The position numbers were made by a program, and so were the translations under genes. A DNA stretch of 64,000 nucleotides from Prevotella aurantiaca JCM 15754 (GTDB taxonomy: Bacteria > Bacteroidota > Bacteroidia > Bacteroidales > Bacteroidaceae), in assembly GCF_000614025.1 (NCBI RefSeq), contig NZ_BAKF01000004.1, positions 1 to 64,000 of the forward strand, written 5' to 3'. The notes below the pieces were generated by a model. The model was not told the DNA's origin. It ran no database searches and saw only the letters and a list, made by a program, of their open reading frames with translations. Shown piece by piece: positions 17,789 to 26,891 of the stretch (its first letter is position 1; each line of letters starts with the position of its first letter).

Positions 17789-18742
17789 TTAGAAATCATA
17801 TCCGATTCCAATAGTAAAATAGCTACTTCCCGCATCAGAAGTTTTTAGCATATAGCCTCCGTTAAGACGTAGTCCTTGGTATTTAACGCCTGCACCTATA
17901 GTAAAGTGGCTGAGGTTGTGATCACCATATTCGTAGCCAACTCTTACTGCCACCATATTATTATAGGTGTATTCAAGACCGCTGCCAACCATAAACACTT
18001 TAGATTCTGACGGCTGAAAGAAATAGCGTGTAGATAATGCAGCACTAACTTGGTGTTTATCTGCCATATCAACTAATAATACTCCACCTATAGCAACATG
18101 TGTTGGCATTGGAACCTTATAACCATTGCCATAATCAAGGTTAGGTCCTAATGCCTCTACTTTAGCATCTGCTATGAATTTTGCTTGTTTGTTTGCTATT
18201 GATATATCGTTTTTCTGATAAGAAGCTCCTATAGTAAATGCACCACCATTGGCATTTTTAGAGAGGTGGCTAAAAACGACACTTCCTGTAGCGTAGGCAG
18301 AAAAGCTTTTATTTATCATATAAGCATAGCCAAAGTCTATGGTCCAGTCATAGGGCTTGTACTCTTTTGTGGGTTCACCAAGCATATTAGCTCCTTTAAA
18401 CTTGAGTCCACCTGCATAACGAAAACCTGCAAATACTGCGTGTCGCTTAGCAAACTTATATCCTATTGTAGCAGTGTATAGCCCGAATGTCCCTTCAATA
18501 TTTTCTTCCTTTTCATATATGGAAGCAGAAACATCTGCTGTAAACTTCTTATCCATACCGAAGAATGCAGAAGGATTATTGTATATGTACATTCCCTCGG
18601 CAGCAACCGAAGAATTTCCCATACTAGCTGCTCGCGCGTCTGTATTTGCACTTAATATTGGGAGGGTCTGCCCTTGGGCATTAGCTTGCGTAACACCAAA
18701 AAGTGCTACGCAAGCGATTATAATGATGTGTTTTAACTTCAT
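17789..18742 (-). CDS. PorV/PorQ-like outer membrane beta-barrel protein
   Basis: The 317-residue protein has a signal peptide (ending QANAQ), an N-terminal ANTDARAASMGNSSVA stretch like the DARxxxMG segment of PorV and PorQ, then YNNPSAFF and a run of amphipathic beta-strands ending in IGIGYDF, a typical aromatic barrel terminus. PorV is the outer-membrane shuttle protein of the type IX secretion system, and PorQ acts at the cell-surface attachment step. This copy lies 11 bases after the stop of a protease with a T9SS-type C-terminus, which suggests a dedicated partner. It is too short and divergent to call PorV itself. Confidence 0.75.
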   Translation of the reverse strand: MKLKHIIIIACVALFGVTQANAQGQTLPILSANTDARAASMGNSSVAAEGMYIYNNPSAFFGMDKKFTADVSASIYEKEENIEGTFGLYTATIGYKFAKRHAVFAGFRYAGGLKFKGANMLGEPTKEYKPYDWTIDFGYAYMINKSFSAYATGSVVFSHLSKNANGGAFTIGASYQKNDISIANKQAKFIADAKVEALGPNLDYGNGYKVPMPTHVAIGGVLLVDMADKHQVSAALSTRYFFQPSESKVFMVGSGLEYTYNNMVAVRVGYEYGDHNLSHFTIGAGVKYQGLRLNGGYMLKTSDAGSSYFTIGIGYDF

Positions 18743-18753
18743 ACTCGTTGTAA

Positions 18754-21516
18754 TTATCGTTTAATAAACATTTGAGTGTAATTACCCTTATTTGTGTGTA
18801 TGGTAAGTTTGTAAGTTCCAGAATGCAGTTTGGCGAGATCAAGCGTAGCTACATTGTTTTTATTTGGGGTTACAGTAACCTTCATTACTTGCTCTCCTAC
18901 AGTAGAACTGATTACAAACTCTGCCTGTTTTATTTCTGGGTTGAGCAAAGTATTGATATCTTTCTTTACAGGAATTGGATAAACTGCATAAACAGGAGCA
19001 GACTTTTTCTCAACGACACGAATTTGGAAAGAACCTTCAGAAGAGGTTTGGTGTCCATCTGAAGCAAGAATGTTAATGCGGGTTATACCCTTTGCCAAGG
19101 GCTTTAGCTGAAGAATATCGTTGCTGACTTCCGCTGTGGCAATGCTGCCATTTGAAACATTTGCTTTGTAAGAAAGTTGATTGCTACCACTGTTGGTGTA
19201 ATGTCCCTTCAAAGGAATATTTACAGAACCTTCATCTAATCCTATGATATAGTTGTCGAATTGATTTTCCAACTTTGGAGGCATGTACTTGAAAATTTTA
19301 AATGTAAAGCTCTTCTCTGATTTAGCTCCTAAGTCATCTGAGAAAACAAATGTACATGTGTGACTGCCTGCTTCAAGAACTGGGACAATGGTAACGGTTA
19401 CAGTAGATTTATTAACAGTGTACGATACGCCTTTGGTTTCGCCAGTAGTCCTTAAATCCCATTCGTGGCCATCGGGATCAGAAACTTTGAAACTGAAAAC
19501 CTTTCGATCATTGTTGTTTAACTCAATAACAGCTTCTGGGAAATCAGTAGTTTCTGGAGCATGGTTAAGTTTAGTAGTACATTTCTGAATAGCAGGTTCT
19601 GATAAGTTGCCCCAACGGTCTACTGCTACTACAGCAACGCTATACATCTTGTTGTCTTTAAGATTGTCGAAAGTAAATTTAAGCGTTTCGCCTAAATTGT
19701 GTCCAACTCCATTTATCTCCTGATAGTTCATGTCTTTGAGATTATCGGCAGTGATTTCATTAGGACTGATATATAATCTGTAGAATGCTGCAGTCTTATC
19801 CTCGTCTTTTGCAATACTCCATTCAGCAGTAATATCTATAAAGTCTGGTTTAAGAGTTAATGTACCAACTTTATCTGGAGCAATCTTTGAGTCAGATTCG
19901 AAAGCGGCTTCTGCATCAATATATCCTTTACCTAATTTACCTTTATATATAGGGTTTATTTCGTCAATGTTGAAAGGTCTATATGCAGTAATTAAACGTG
20001 CCTTTAGTTCTTCATTTGTAAAACCTTGCTTTCCAAAGTACGAAGCAATAAGTCCTGCAATACCTGAAACGTGTGGACAAGCCATTGATGTTCCTTGAAG
20101 ATATCCATATCCAGAAGCTGCTTTAACTTTTGGTAAAGTACTTAATACTCCTCCTTCATTACCAAAAGTTTCTTGGTCTCCACCTGGTGCCGTTATGGTA
20201 ACCCAATTAGCATAATTACTATAACTTGCCTTAGTGAGGTCCCAAGCCATTGCAGATACAGAAATTGTTGGTGCGTAAGAAGCTGGATAAGCAGTAAACT
20301 CTTTATTCTCGTTGCCCGCAGCAAATATTACAACACCACCCTTCATAGGCGAGTCAGCCCGTTGTTGACCTGTAGCATCGCAACCTGCCATCTTAATAAA
20401 ATAATCGATAGATTCTTTTAGTAATCTTGGCATTACAGTAACATTGGCGGCTGATGTATATCCCCATGAATTCTGACAGATGATAGCTCCATTATCTGCT
20501 GCATATTTAATGGCTGCTGCTGCTTCACCTTGTTCATTCTTCTTTCTGAAGATTTGGCAACTCATCAGACGCACACCAGTGCCTTCAGTACCATCACCAC
20601 CAGCTACACCAGCTACACCTTTTCCATTATTATTGCGTGCAGCAACAGTACCAGCAACGTGCGTGCCGTGACCATCGTCATCAGGTTCTATTTTGCTCCC
20701 AATAACATCATCTGCAGTTACGAAGTTGTAACCATAAATGTCGTCAACAAATCCATTGCCATCATCATCAACATTTGGTTGACCATTCTTTTCCTTTTCA
20801 TTGATATAAAGGTTATCCACTAAATCTTCATGGGTAATATCAATTCCGCCATCTACAACGGCGATAATAACATTGCTTTTGCCAGTTGTATATTTTTCCC
20901 ATACAGGTTTAACATTACAGTCTGCTCCTTTTTTTGCGTGTGCACTTACCGAGCCATCATTATAATAATGCCATTGCTTAGATAGATATGGGTCGTTAAA
21001 TATGCCTGAAGCAGTTTGCATACCTGTATTCGCATTAGAACTTGAATAGGGCTTTGCAGTAACTTCTGGACGTTTCATAGGTAGAACACGTTCTGCATAT
21101 TCTATTCCATTTACTTTGTTAAACTGCTGTAATACGGCAGCCACATCCTTGCTATCATCAAAATAGATGGTATACCAGCGGTCAAGACCTTCTGCAATTG
21201 TTCGTGCTTCATAAATTCCAGCAGGTTTGAACACTCTTTCCATTTTATAGGCTCCAGAGAATTTCATTGCTGAAGCCATAGCTGAAGGTACATTTTGCAT
21301 TTCAACGTTTCCGTTAGGAGTACTAGGTATAACTCGGTTAGTACCTTTCTCTAACTTTACATTAATGCAACCCTTTACTGCAAAAATATTCTTATCTATG
21401 TTAACATAGCGTGTATCAGAATTGGCTGTATCCAAATCCAAGTTATCTTGACATGATGTTGTGAGCATCATACCTGAGATAGCACACGCACATAAATATA
21501 TGATAGATTTTTTCAT
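18754..21516 (-). CDS. Subtilisin-like serine protease (S8) with T9SS-type C-terminal domain
   Basis: The 920-residue protease has the catalytic Asp in AVVDGGIDI (about residue 222), His in DGHGTHVAGTVAA (about 282) and Ser in GTSMACPHVSG (about 477). A propeptide-like region precedes the catalytic domain. Fibronectin-like and Ig-like beta-domains follow (about 560-830). The last 80 residues (from YPIPVKKDIN to YTQMFIKR) look like a type A T9SS sorting domain. The N-terminus ends in TTSC, a lipobox, so the protein may also be lipidated. The ATG at 21516, preceded by AAAGGA, was chosen over a TTG at 21531. It lies between the BACON lipoprotein and the PorV-like gene in one operon. Confidence 0.9.
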   Translation of the reverse strand: MKKSIIYLCACAISGMMLTTSCQDNLDLDTANSDTRYVNIDKNIFAVKGCINVKLEKGTNRVIPSTPNGNVEMQNVPSAMASAMKFSGAYKMERVFKPAGIYEARTIAEGLDRWYTIYFDDSKDVAAVLQQFNKVNGIEYAERVLPMKRPEVTAKPYSSSNANTGMQTASGIFNDPYLSKQWHYYNDGSVSAHAKKGADCNVKPVWEKYTTGKSNVIIAVVDGGIDITHEDLVDNLYINEKEKNGQPNVDDDGNGFVDDIYGYNFVTADDVIGSKIEPDDDGHGTHVAGTVAARNNNGKGVAGVAGGDGTEGTGVRLMSCQIFRKKNEQGEAAAAIKYAADNGAIICQNSWGYTSAANVTVMPRLLKESIDYFIKMAGCDATGQQRADSPMKGGVVIFAAGNENKEFTAYPASYAPTISVSAMAWDLTKASYSNYANWVTITAPGGDQETFGNEGGVLSTLPKVKAASGYGYLQGTSMACPHVSGIAGLIASYFGKQGFTNEELKARLITAYRPFNIDEINPIYKGKLGKGYIDAEAAFESDSKIAPDKVGTLTLKPDFIDITAEWSIAKDEDKTAAFYRLYISPNEITADNLKDMNYQEINGVGHNLGETLKFTFDNLKDNKMYSVAVVAVDRWGNLSEPAIQKCTTKLNHAPETTDFPEAVIELNNNDRKVFSFKVSDPDGHEWDLRTTGETKGVSYTVNKSTVTVTIVPVLEAGSHTCTFVFSDDLGAKSEKSFTFKIFKYMPPKLENQFDNYIIGLDEGSVNIPLKGHYTNSGSNQLSYKANVSNGSIATAEVSNDILQLKPLAKGITRINILASDGHQTSSEGSFQIRVVEKKSAPVYAVYPIPVKKDINTLLNPEIKQAEFVISSTVGEQVMKVTVTPNKNNVATLDLAKLHSGTYKLTIHTNKGNYTQMFIKR

Positions 21517-21533
21517 TACTATTCCTTTCAATA

Positions 21534-23132
21534 TTATTTCCTTGGATTATTCTTCTTAAGTATATTTGCAACCTTTGTCATCATCTCTCGCTTACTTCCA
21601 CTTGTGAAAACAGTTGGTTTATAAAGTATGCTGATTTGCATTACAGGTTGTCCATCATTAACATCGGCATACTTTTCACCAGAAATAGCCAATGTTAGAT
21701 AATCAGAGCGGCGTGCATAGACATGGAATTTGCCAGTATAGCCAACAAACTCAAAGTTATTTGAAGTAAGCAACTTATCAAATTCACGAGTTACAAACCA
21801 TTCTCTTCCATGTTGCCATAAACCCAAGTTAGGTTGACTGAAACTCAAGCTATACTGCTCAACACTTCCTACCATTTCTTGTGGAGCAGGATAATCTCCT
21901 CCACGAGTATAGAAGAAGTAAGTACGAGCAACTAAAGTTGGATCAGTTGTCTTATAGGCAATAGCTTCAATTTCTCTATTCTTAGAAACTTGTCGATTTA
22001 CCTCACTACTATTCTGACTATTTTCATATTCCTCAACTTCACTGATTTTTTTATCAGCTTTATTTAATAGATGAAGTGGTCCTAACTGAAGTTCTTTGAA
22101 TGTTTCGTATTCTTTGTCTTGAATGTGCATCTGATAGAAGAACAATACAACACTATTATTCTCTTCCAAAATATCTACGTCCATTGTTATAAGTTCTTTT
22201 TCATTGACGTAGTGGTTAGGATCTTTTGTATCTCTAACATAACCATTAGCTTTGACAAAATCTTGGAAAGCTTCAGTTTTTACAGCTTCAACACCTTCTC
22301 TGGTCAATGAACGTGTGAAAATACGGGTAGGCATAAAGTATTGTGTGTCGTGAACATAGAATATTTCTTTGAATAAGGGAGATGATGTCTTGAAAATATA
22401 ACTTTCTTCATATACTCCCATCGCCATGTCTGGAGCACCATATTCTGAAAGTAAACTTCCACGTCGATATTCAAAGTCCATCATTTTATGAAGACTGAAA
22501 GGCGCGCCTGGGTTACATGCCAAAATAAATGTAGAGACACCTGGTTGCTTTACGACAACATCTCTGCTCTTTCCAGCACTTGAAATAGTGATCTTTATAC
22601 TTCTTTCTGTTGTGCTGTAATTTGTCTTAGAAATGAACTTCAAAGCATTTTTCTTTTTGATAATTTGTAACCAATCAGGTTTTTCGCTCTGAACCATTTC
22701 ATACATACTACTTTCTAGATTGACATCTACCATTGTTGTCCCTCCTGCTTGTGGCAGGATAATTTCACCTTTGGCAATTTCCAACGAAAGGTCAGCAGCA
22801 CTTTGGTTTACCATTATCTTTTCAACAGCTAAGCCACCATCTACAAGAATGTAACTGCTTCTTTCTGATCCGGTAGTATTGGCGTCAACTTTAACTACGA
22901 ACTTGTTTCCGTTCTGTGTGATATGTATCCAATTTTTAGGAGTTGTCGCCACCCATTCTTTACAGTTCGTATTAACTGTAATGGATTTCTCACCAATTTG
23001 ATTGGTAAACTTTATTTCCTTCTCAGAAACGGTCAGCTGCGGTTGTTCGAAATCAATACTCTCAGTGCAACCTGCTACCATTGCTAATAGCAGACATATA
23101 GATGAGAGTCGCAGCAGTTTATATAAATTCAT
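21534..23132 (-). CDS. Lipoprotein with two BACON domains, paralogue B
   Basis: The protein has about 532 residues. A lipobox (MVAGC) is followed by two BACON beta-sandwich domains (about 30-115 and 118-200), each with the family's ending of SERSSYILVDGG or similar and a VxQSA or VKQPG strand. The remaining 330 residues form a domain that I do not recognise. It is shared with the gene just upstream (conserved points include NPGxPxxxHKxM, RGSxLxxY and NLGLWxxGxxWxVT). BACON domains are thought to bind carbohydrate or mucin. Two ATG codons (23141 and 23132) are possible, and 23132 gives the cleaner signal peptide. It ends 17 bases before the protease start. Confidence 0.8.
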   Translation of the reverse strand: MNLYKLLRLSSICLLLAMVAGCTESIDFEQPQLTVSEKEIKFTNQIGEKSITVNTNCKEWVATTPKNWIHITQNGNKFVVKVDANTTGSERSSYILVDGGLAVEKIMVNQSAADLSLEIAKGEIILPQAGGTTMVDVNLESSMYEMVQSEKPDWLQIIKKKNALKFISKTNYSTTERSIKITISSAGKSRDVVVKQPGVSTFILACNPGAPFSLHKMMDFEYRRGSLLSEYGAPDMAMGVYEESYIFKTSSPLFKEIFYVHDTQYFMPTRIFTRSLTREGVEAVKTEAFQDFVKANGYVRDTKDPNHYVNEKELITMDVDILEENNSVVLFFYQMHIQDKEYETFKELQLGPLHLLNKADKKISEVEEYENSQNSSEVNRQVSKNREIEAIAYKTTDPTLVARTYFFYTRGGDYPAPQEMVGSVEQYSLSFSQPNLGLWQHGREWFVTREFDKLLTSNNFEFVGYTGKFHVYARRSDYLTLAISGEKYADVNDGQPVMQISILYKPTVFTSGSKREMMTKVANILKKNNPRK

Positions 23133-23175
23133 TATACGCATATCGAATAAAATTTAAATAAGGTATAACAGTTAT

Positions 23176-24794
23176 TTAAAACTTCAACACTTTCTTTACT
23201 TTCATAAAGTTTTTGACCATATTCTCTTGAGCCTTTAACCCCTTGCTACCTGCACTGAATACAGTTTCGTCGTAGTTGTAAAGTAATGCGAGAACAGGAA
23301 CATTATTATCTATTACGCATGTAACAGCAATGAGAAGATGATCGCGTTCACGAGCAAAGAAATGGGAGTTTTCTACAGAACGTAAGAAAGAGAATCCTTC
23401 TTCTCCAAGTTTCTTTTGGAGCTCTTTAGTAACAATCCATTTGTTTCCATATTTCCATAATCCAAGATTAGTATTTTTGAAGATAAGAGCGCCAATTTGT
23501 ACGCTTCCAAGTTTTTCAGGAGTCTTTCCGTCCTTGTCAGTTGTATAGAACATATGGAGACGACTATAAGCCGAACTTGGATCTGTATTTTCTTTCAGCG
23601 TATATTGAAGCTGTGAAACCTCAGTTTTCTTATATTGGTTAAAAGAACGATCTTCTTCTTTGCTTCCTGCATGTTTTTCATATTGCTCAATTTCAGGTAC
23701 CTTTACTGTTGCTATCTGCAAGAGTTCGAGTGGGTAATAAGGCATTTTATCGAAGGTTTTGAACTCTCCAATTTGCTTGGTAATTGGCTTGAATGTAAGG
23801 TTTACACCTTGATTTCCTGGCTTCTCTGATATATAACTTTTAAAGAAAGTAGTTCTTTTTCGTTTGTATATTCTCTTGCTGATTCAGAATTACTACGTAC
23901 ATAACCATTATCTGTGAGGAACTTTTCAAAAGCTTTATTCTTAACAGCTTCTACGGCATCAAGTCCATCACCAACAGCAACAATTTGAGATGGTGTAACA
24001 CCATCAGGGCTACAATATTGTATTAATGTAAATACTGGTGAAGGAGTAATGAATGTGTACATTTCTTCAAGTCCAAAACCAGGCATCGCTGATTGATAAT
24101 CGCGTAAGTAGCTGCCACGTCCAAATTCATATTCCATAATCTTGTGAACATCTTGTGGAATTCCTGGGTTGATAGGGACGATATAACGTTGTATACCCGA
24201 CTGTGACACAATAATTTCACGAGTTTCATTGCCACTTTTTGCGTATAGTTTTACTTCACGCTTCTGATAGGTGTCGTTACGATCAGCAACCAATTTTATA
24301 TCTTCATCATGTTTGTAAATTTTAAGCCAATCTACTTCTTCGCTGGTTGTAATTTCGTATACAGATGAATTGGTTGTTACATCAACGATCTTTTCTCCAC
24401 CAATTTGAGGAAGATAAATAGCTGTTGGTGTGATGTCAAATACTACGTCAGCAGCACTTTGTCTAACTTCTATTTTTCCAGTAGCTCCATTAGCATTTAC
24501 CAAAACGTATGTTGTACGTTCTGTACCTATTTTATTTTCAGTAACTTTTACTTTTAGAACGTTACCATCTTGAACCAAAGAAATCCAATCGCCTTCTTGA
24601 GGAGAAGAAGCAACCCAATTACTTTGGTTTGTTGTGATACTAATGTTTCTTTCTCCAATTCCTTTGTCGAAAGTTACATTGTTTTCAGAAAGAACTAATG
24701 TTGGCAACTCAAATTCATCTTCTTTTGCACATGAAAATAAGCAAAGAAGAACTCCAACTAAAAATAGTGGTAAGATTGTTTTTTTAAAATCCAT
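23176..24794 (-). pseudogene. Lipoprotein with two BACON domains, paralogue A (frameshifted in this sequence)
   Basis: The first part (24794 down to about 23836) has a lipobox (LFSC), two BACON domains and the start of the conserved C-terminal domain. The frame ends early at 23802. The rest (to 23176) continues in another frame with NLGLWKYGNKWIVTKEL. One base is missing in the run at 23835-23837. With it restored the text reads LLSLKVYISEKPGNQGVNL and the protein is 539 residues, matching its paralogue at 21534 (532 residues). The ATG at 24794 gives the best signal peptide. This is the first gene of the operon, with a -7 box at 24927-24934. The break may be a sequence error. Confidence 0.85.
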
Positions 24795-24926
24795 ACTCTT
24801 CAAGGTTTTTATTTGATTAAAACTAAAATTATACTCTAAAAGGAAGTACTTTTTGCTTCAATATATAATATGAAGCTGGAAATTAAATAACTATGTTTAT
24901 TTTAAAATTAGTTTAGAGTTTGATCT

Positions 24927-24934
24927 CAAATATA
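24927..24934 (-). promoter_or_regulatory. Putative -7 box of the BACON/protease operon
   Basis: On the minus strand this reads TATATTTG, matching TAnnTTTG. The leader would be about 125 bases. No convincing -33 element was found. Confidence 0.35.
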
Positions 24935-25373
24935 CTAATAAATGAGGGTAAAAATAAGTCTATTTGTCAAAATAAGACAATTGCTTAACCTTTGTTGTTT
25001 ATTTTCTTTCCCGCCTTCTCTTATTTAACAGTATTTTGTTTGTATTACTGATTATTTGTTATATCTACTTCGTTTTATCTTTGTTTTTTGTTTGTTTATT
25101 TACATAAAATATACACAAAATTGTCTTCAGAATAGCTTTTGCGGGCAGAAAGATAATATCTATAGATGCGATTGTGAGGTGTAAAGCAAGATTAAATATT
25201 ATTTTAATTTTCTTTTCCTACGCACTCAAATTTATAGTGAATAACAATAAAGCTGAATTAGCCTTTTCTGATTGTTAGTATAATGATTGTGTAATTGTCG
25301 TATTTGGCCACAAACTTATTCATTTTTAAGGAAAAAAGCAAGTTTTTATGAATATATTTAGTGTTAAAAAATA

Positions 25374-25405
25374 AAAGTCTGATTCCACCTATGGAATCAG
25401 ACTTT
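25374..25405 (-). terminator. Terminator downstream of rmuC
   Basis: A perfect 14-bp stem (AAAGTCTGATTCCA / TGGAATCAGACTTT) with a 4-base loop is followed on the minus strand by a T-rich run. It is 177 bases past the rmuC stop. Confidence 0.7.
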
Positions 25406-25470
25406 GTGATATGTAATATTATTCAAAAACATTCAATACAATATTCTTAGAAAATTATAATTACATTTTA

Positions 25471-25536
25471 AAAATTTGTTATTATAATTTTGAAATTTGT
25501 TATTATAAATTTTGAATTTTATTATTATAAATTTTT
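25471..25536. repeat. AT-rich 22-bp tandem repeat, three units
   Basis: Three consecutive 22-base units (25471, 25493, 25515), each close to AAATTTGTTATTATAAATTT, lie 46 bases past the rmuC stop. The third unit is the most diverged. Confidence 0.75.
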
Positions 25537-25581
25537 AGTCTTCTTTTTAATATTAAACTCATATAGCGTAATACGTTGTAA

Positions 25582-26880
25582 CTAAAGACCTTCTGGCAAT
25601 TCTTTCTTTGGTGTTATGCCCAATGTTTTCATATTCTCGAGACGGCGAACAATATTTCCCTTTCCTTCGCTAAGTTGTGAATGAGCCTTTTCGTAATTGG
25701 CTTGAAGACGTTGAATATCTGTTCCAACTTTCAAGAATGTCTCACCGAACGAAACAAACTTATCGTAGAGGTCGTTAGATATACGTAGGATTTCTTCAAC
25801 ATTATTGTTCATACGGTAGTTTTGCCACATCGTATGAGTAAGTTGTAAAGCCATCAAGAGGTTGCTCGGACTTAACAAAATAATATGTTTACGATAAGCG
25901 TACTGTAAAATAGATGGATCAGTTTTAATTGCCGCAGCATATCCGCTTTCATAAGGAATAAACATAAGCACATAACCAATGCAATTTGGCACAATCTTCT
26001 CGTAACTTTTATCAGAGAGCTCATCTACATGCTTCTTGATAGACTTAATATGTTCTTTTAATAATTGTTCCTGCTCTACGGTATCATTAGCATTTATAGC
26101 AGCTTGATAAGCTGTTAGTGAAACCTTCGCATCTATAACGGCATGTTCACCACCAGGTAAATCGATGACAGCATCAGGACGGAAAGTGTTTCCTTTTGCA
26201 TCTTGGTAGCTACGTTGCAAAAAGAATTGCTCATTCTTCGTTAATCCGCAACTTTCCAAAGTAGTTTCTAATATCATTTCGCCCCAATCGCCTTGCATCT
26301 TTGTATCTCCTTTTAGCGCTTGAGTAAGCGATGCTGCATCGTTGCCAATTCGTTCAGTTTGTTGGCGTAACTCTCTTACAGCACGTTCGTTATCTTCACG
26401 AATGCTTTTTATAGTTGAGGTTTGAACCTCTTGCAATAGCTTTATAGTTTCTTCAAATGTTGTTTTAATCTCTGTTTTGTTGGTTGCTCCTTCTTTTGTT
26501 GCAGCCGTTATATTCTGATTGAATGCTTCTATGCGTTCGTGTAGCGGCTTCAGAAGTGTTTCTAACCGTTCTTTGTCTGTAGTATTTAAATGTTCCCTGC
26601 TCTCCGATAGCATTTGTGCTGCCATCGTACGCATTTCTTCCTGCATCAGTTTTTTATTGGTTTCAATTTGTTTCTGCATTTCGTTGAGCAGCTTTTGACT
26701 GTGTTCACGTTCTGCATTTATACTGTCGGTAGCATTCTTTTGTGCTACTTCCAACTGACTTTTCGCAACGGCAAGGTCGGCAGATAGCTTCTGTGCGGTG
26801 GTAGCAACTTGGCTTCGTGTCCATAAATAAACAAGAAGTGCGCCTAGAAGTAAACCTAAGAAAAAATAAAGAAACTCCAT
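25582..26880 (-). CDS. rmuC: DNA recombination protein RmuC
   Basis: The 432-residue protein has an N-terminal membrane anchor (about 3-21), a long coiled coil (about 25-185) and the RmuC domain with QGDWGEMILE, RPDAVIDLPGG and HAVIDAKVSL. The D...D-A-K arrangement is like that of PD-(D/E)XK nucleases. RmuC limits recombination at inverted repeats and contributes to anti-phage defence in some bacteria. It starts 11 bases from the murF-alr stop and is probably cotranscribed with it. Confidence 0.93.
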   Translation of the reverse strand: MEFLYFFLGLLLGALLVYLWTRSQVATTAQKLSADLAVAKSQLEVAQKNATDSINAEREHSQKLLNEMQKQIETNKKLMQEEMRTMAAQMLSESREHLNTTDKERLETLLKPLHERIEAFNQNITAATKEGATNKTEIKTTFEETIKLLQEVQTSTIKSIREDNERAVRELRQQTERIGNDAASLTQALKGDTKMQGDWGEMILETTLESCGLTKNEQFFLQRSYQDAKGNTFRPDAVIDLPGGEHAVIDAKVSLTAYQAAINANDTVEQEQLLKEHIKSIKKHVDELSDKSYEKIVPNCIGYVLMFIPYESGYAAAIKTDPSILQYAYRKHIILLSPSNLLMALQLTHTMWQNYRMNNNVEEILRISNDLYDKFVSFGETFLKVGTDIQRLQANYEKAHSQLSEGKGNIVRRLENMKTLGITPKKELPEGL

Positions 26881-26891
26881 TTTATATGTAT

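Larger units (their letters stand above)
24804..25581. other. AT-rich intergenic region between rmuC and the BACON operon
   Basis: The gap of about 780 bases contains the -7 box of the BACON operon, the rmuC terminator hairpin (25374-25405) and an AT-rich 22-bp tandem repeat (25471-25536). No coding sequence or RNA gene was found in the rest. Confidence 0.6.
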
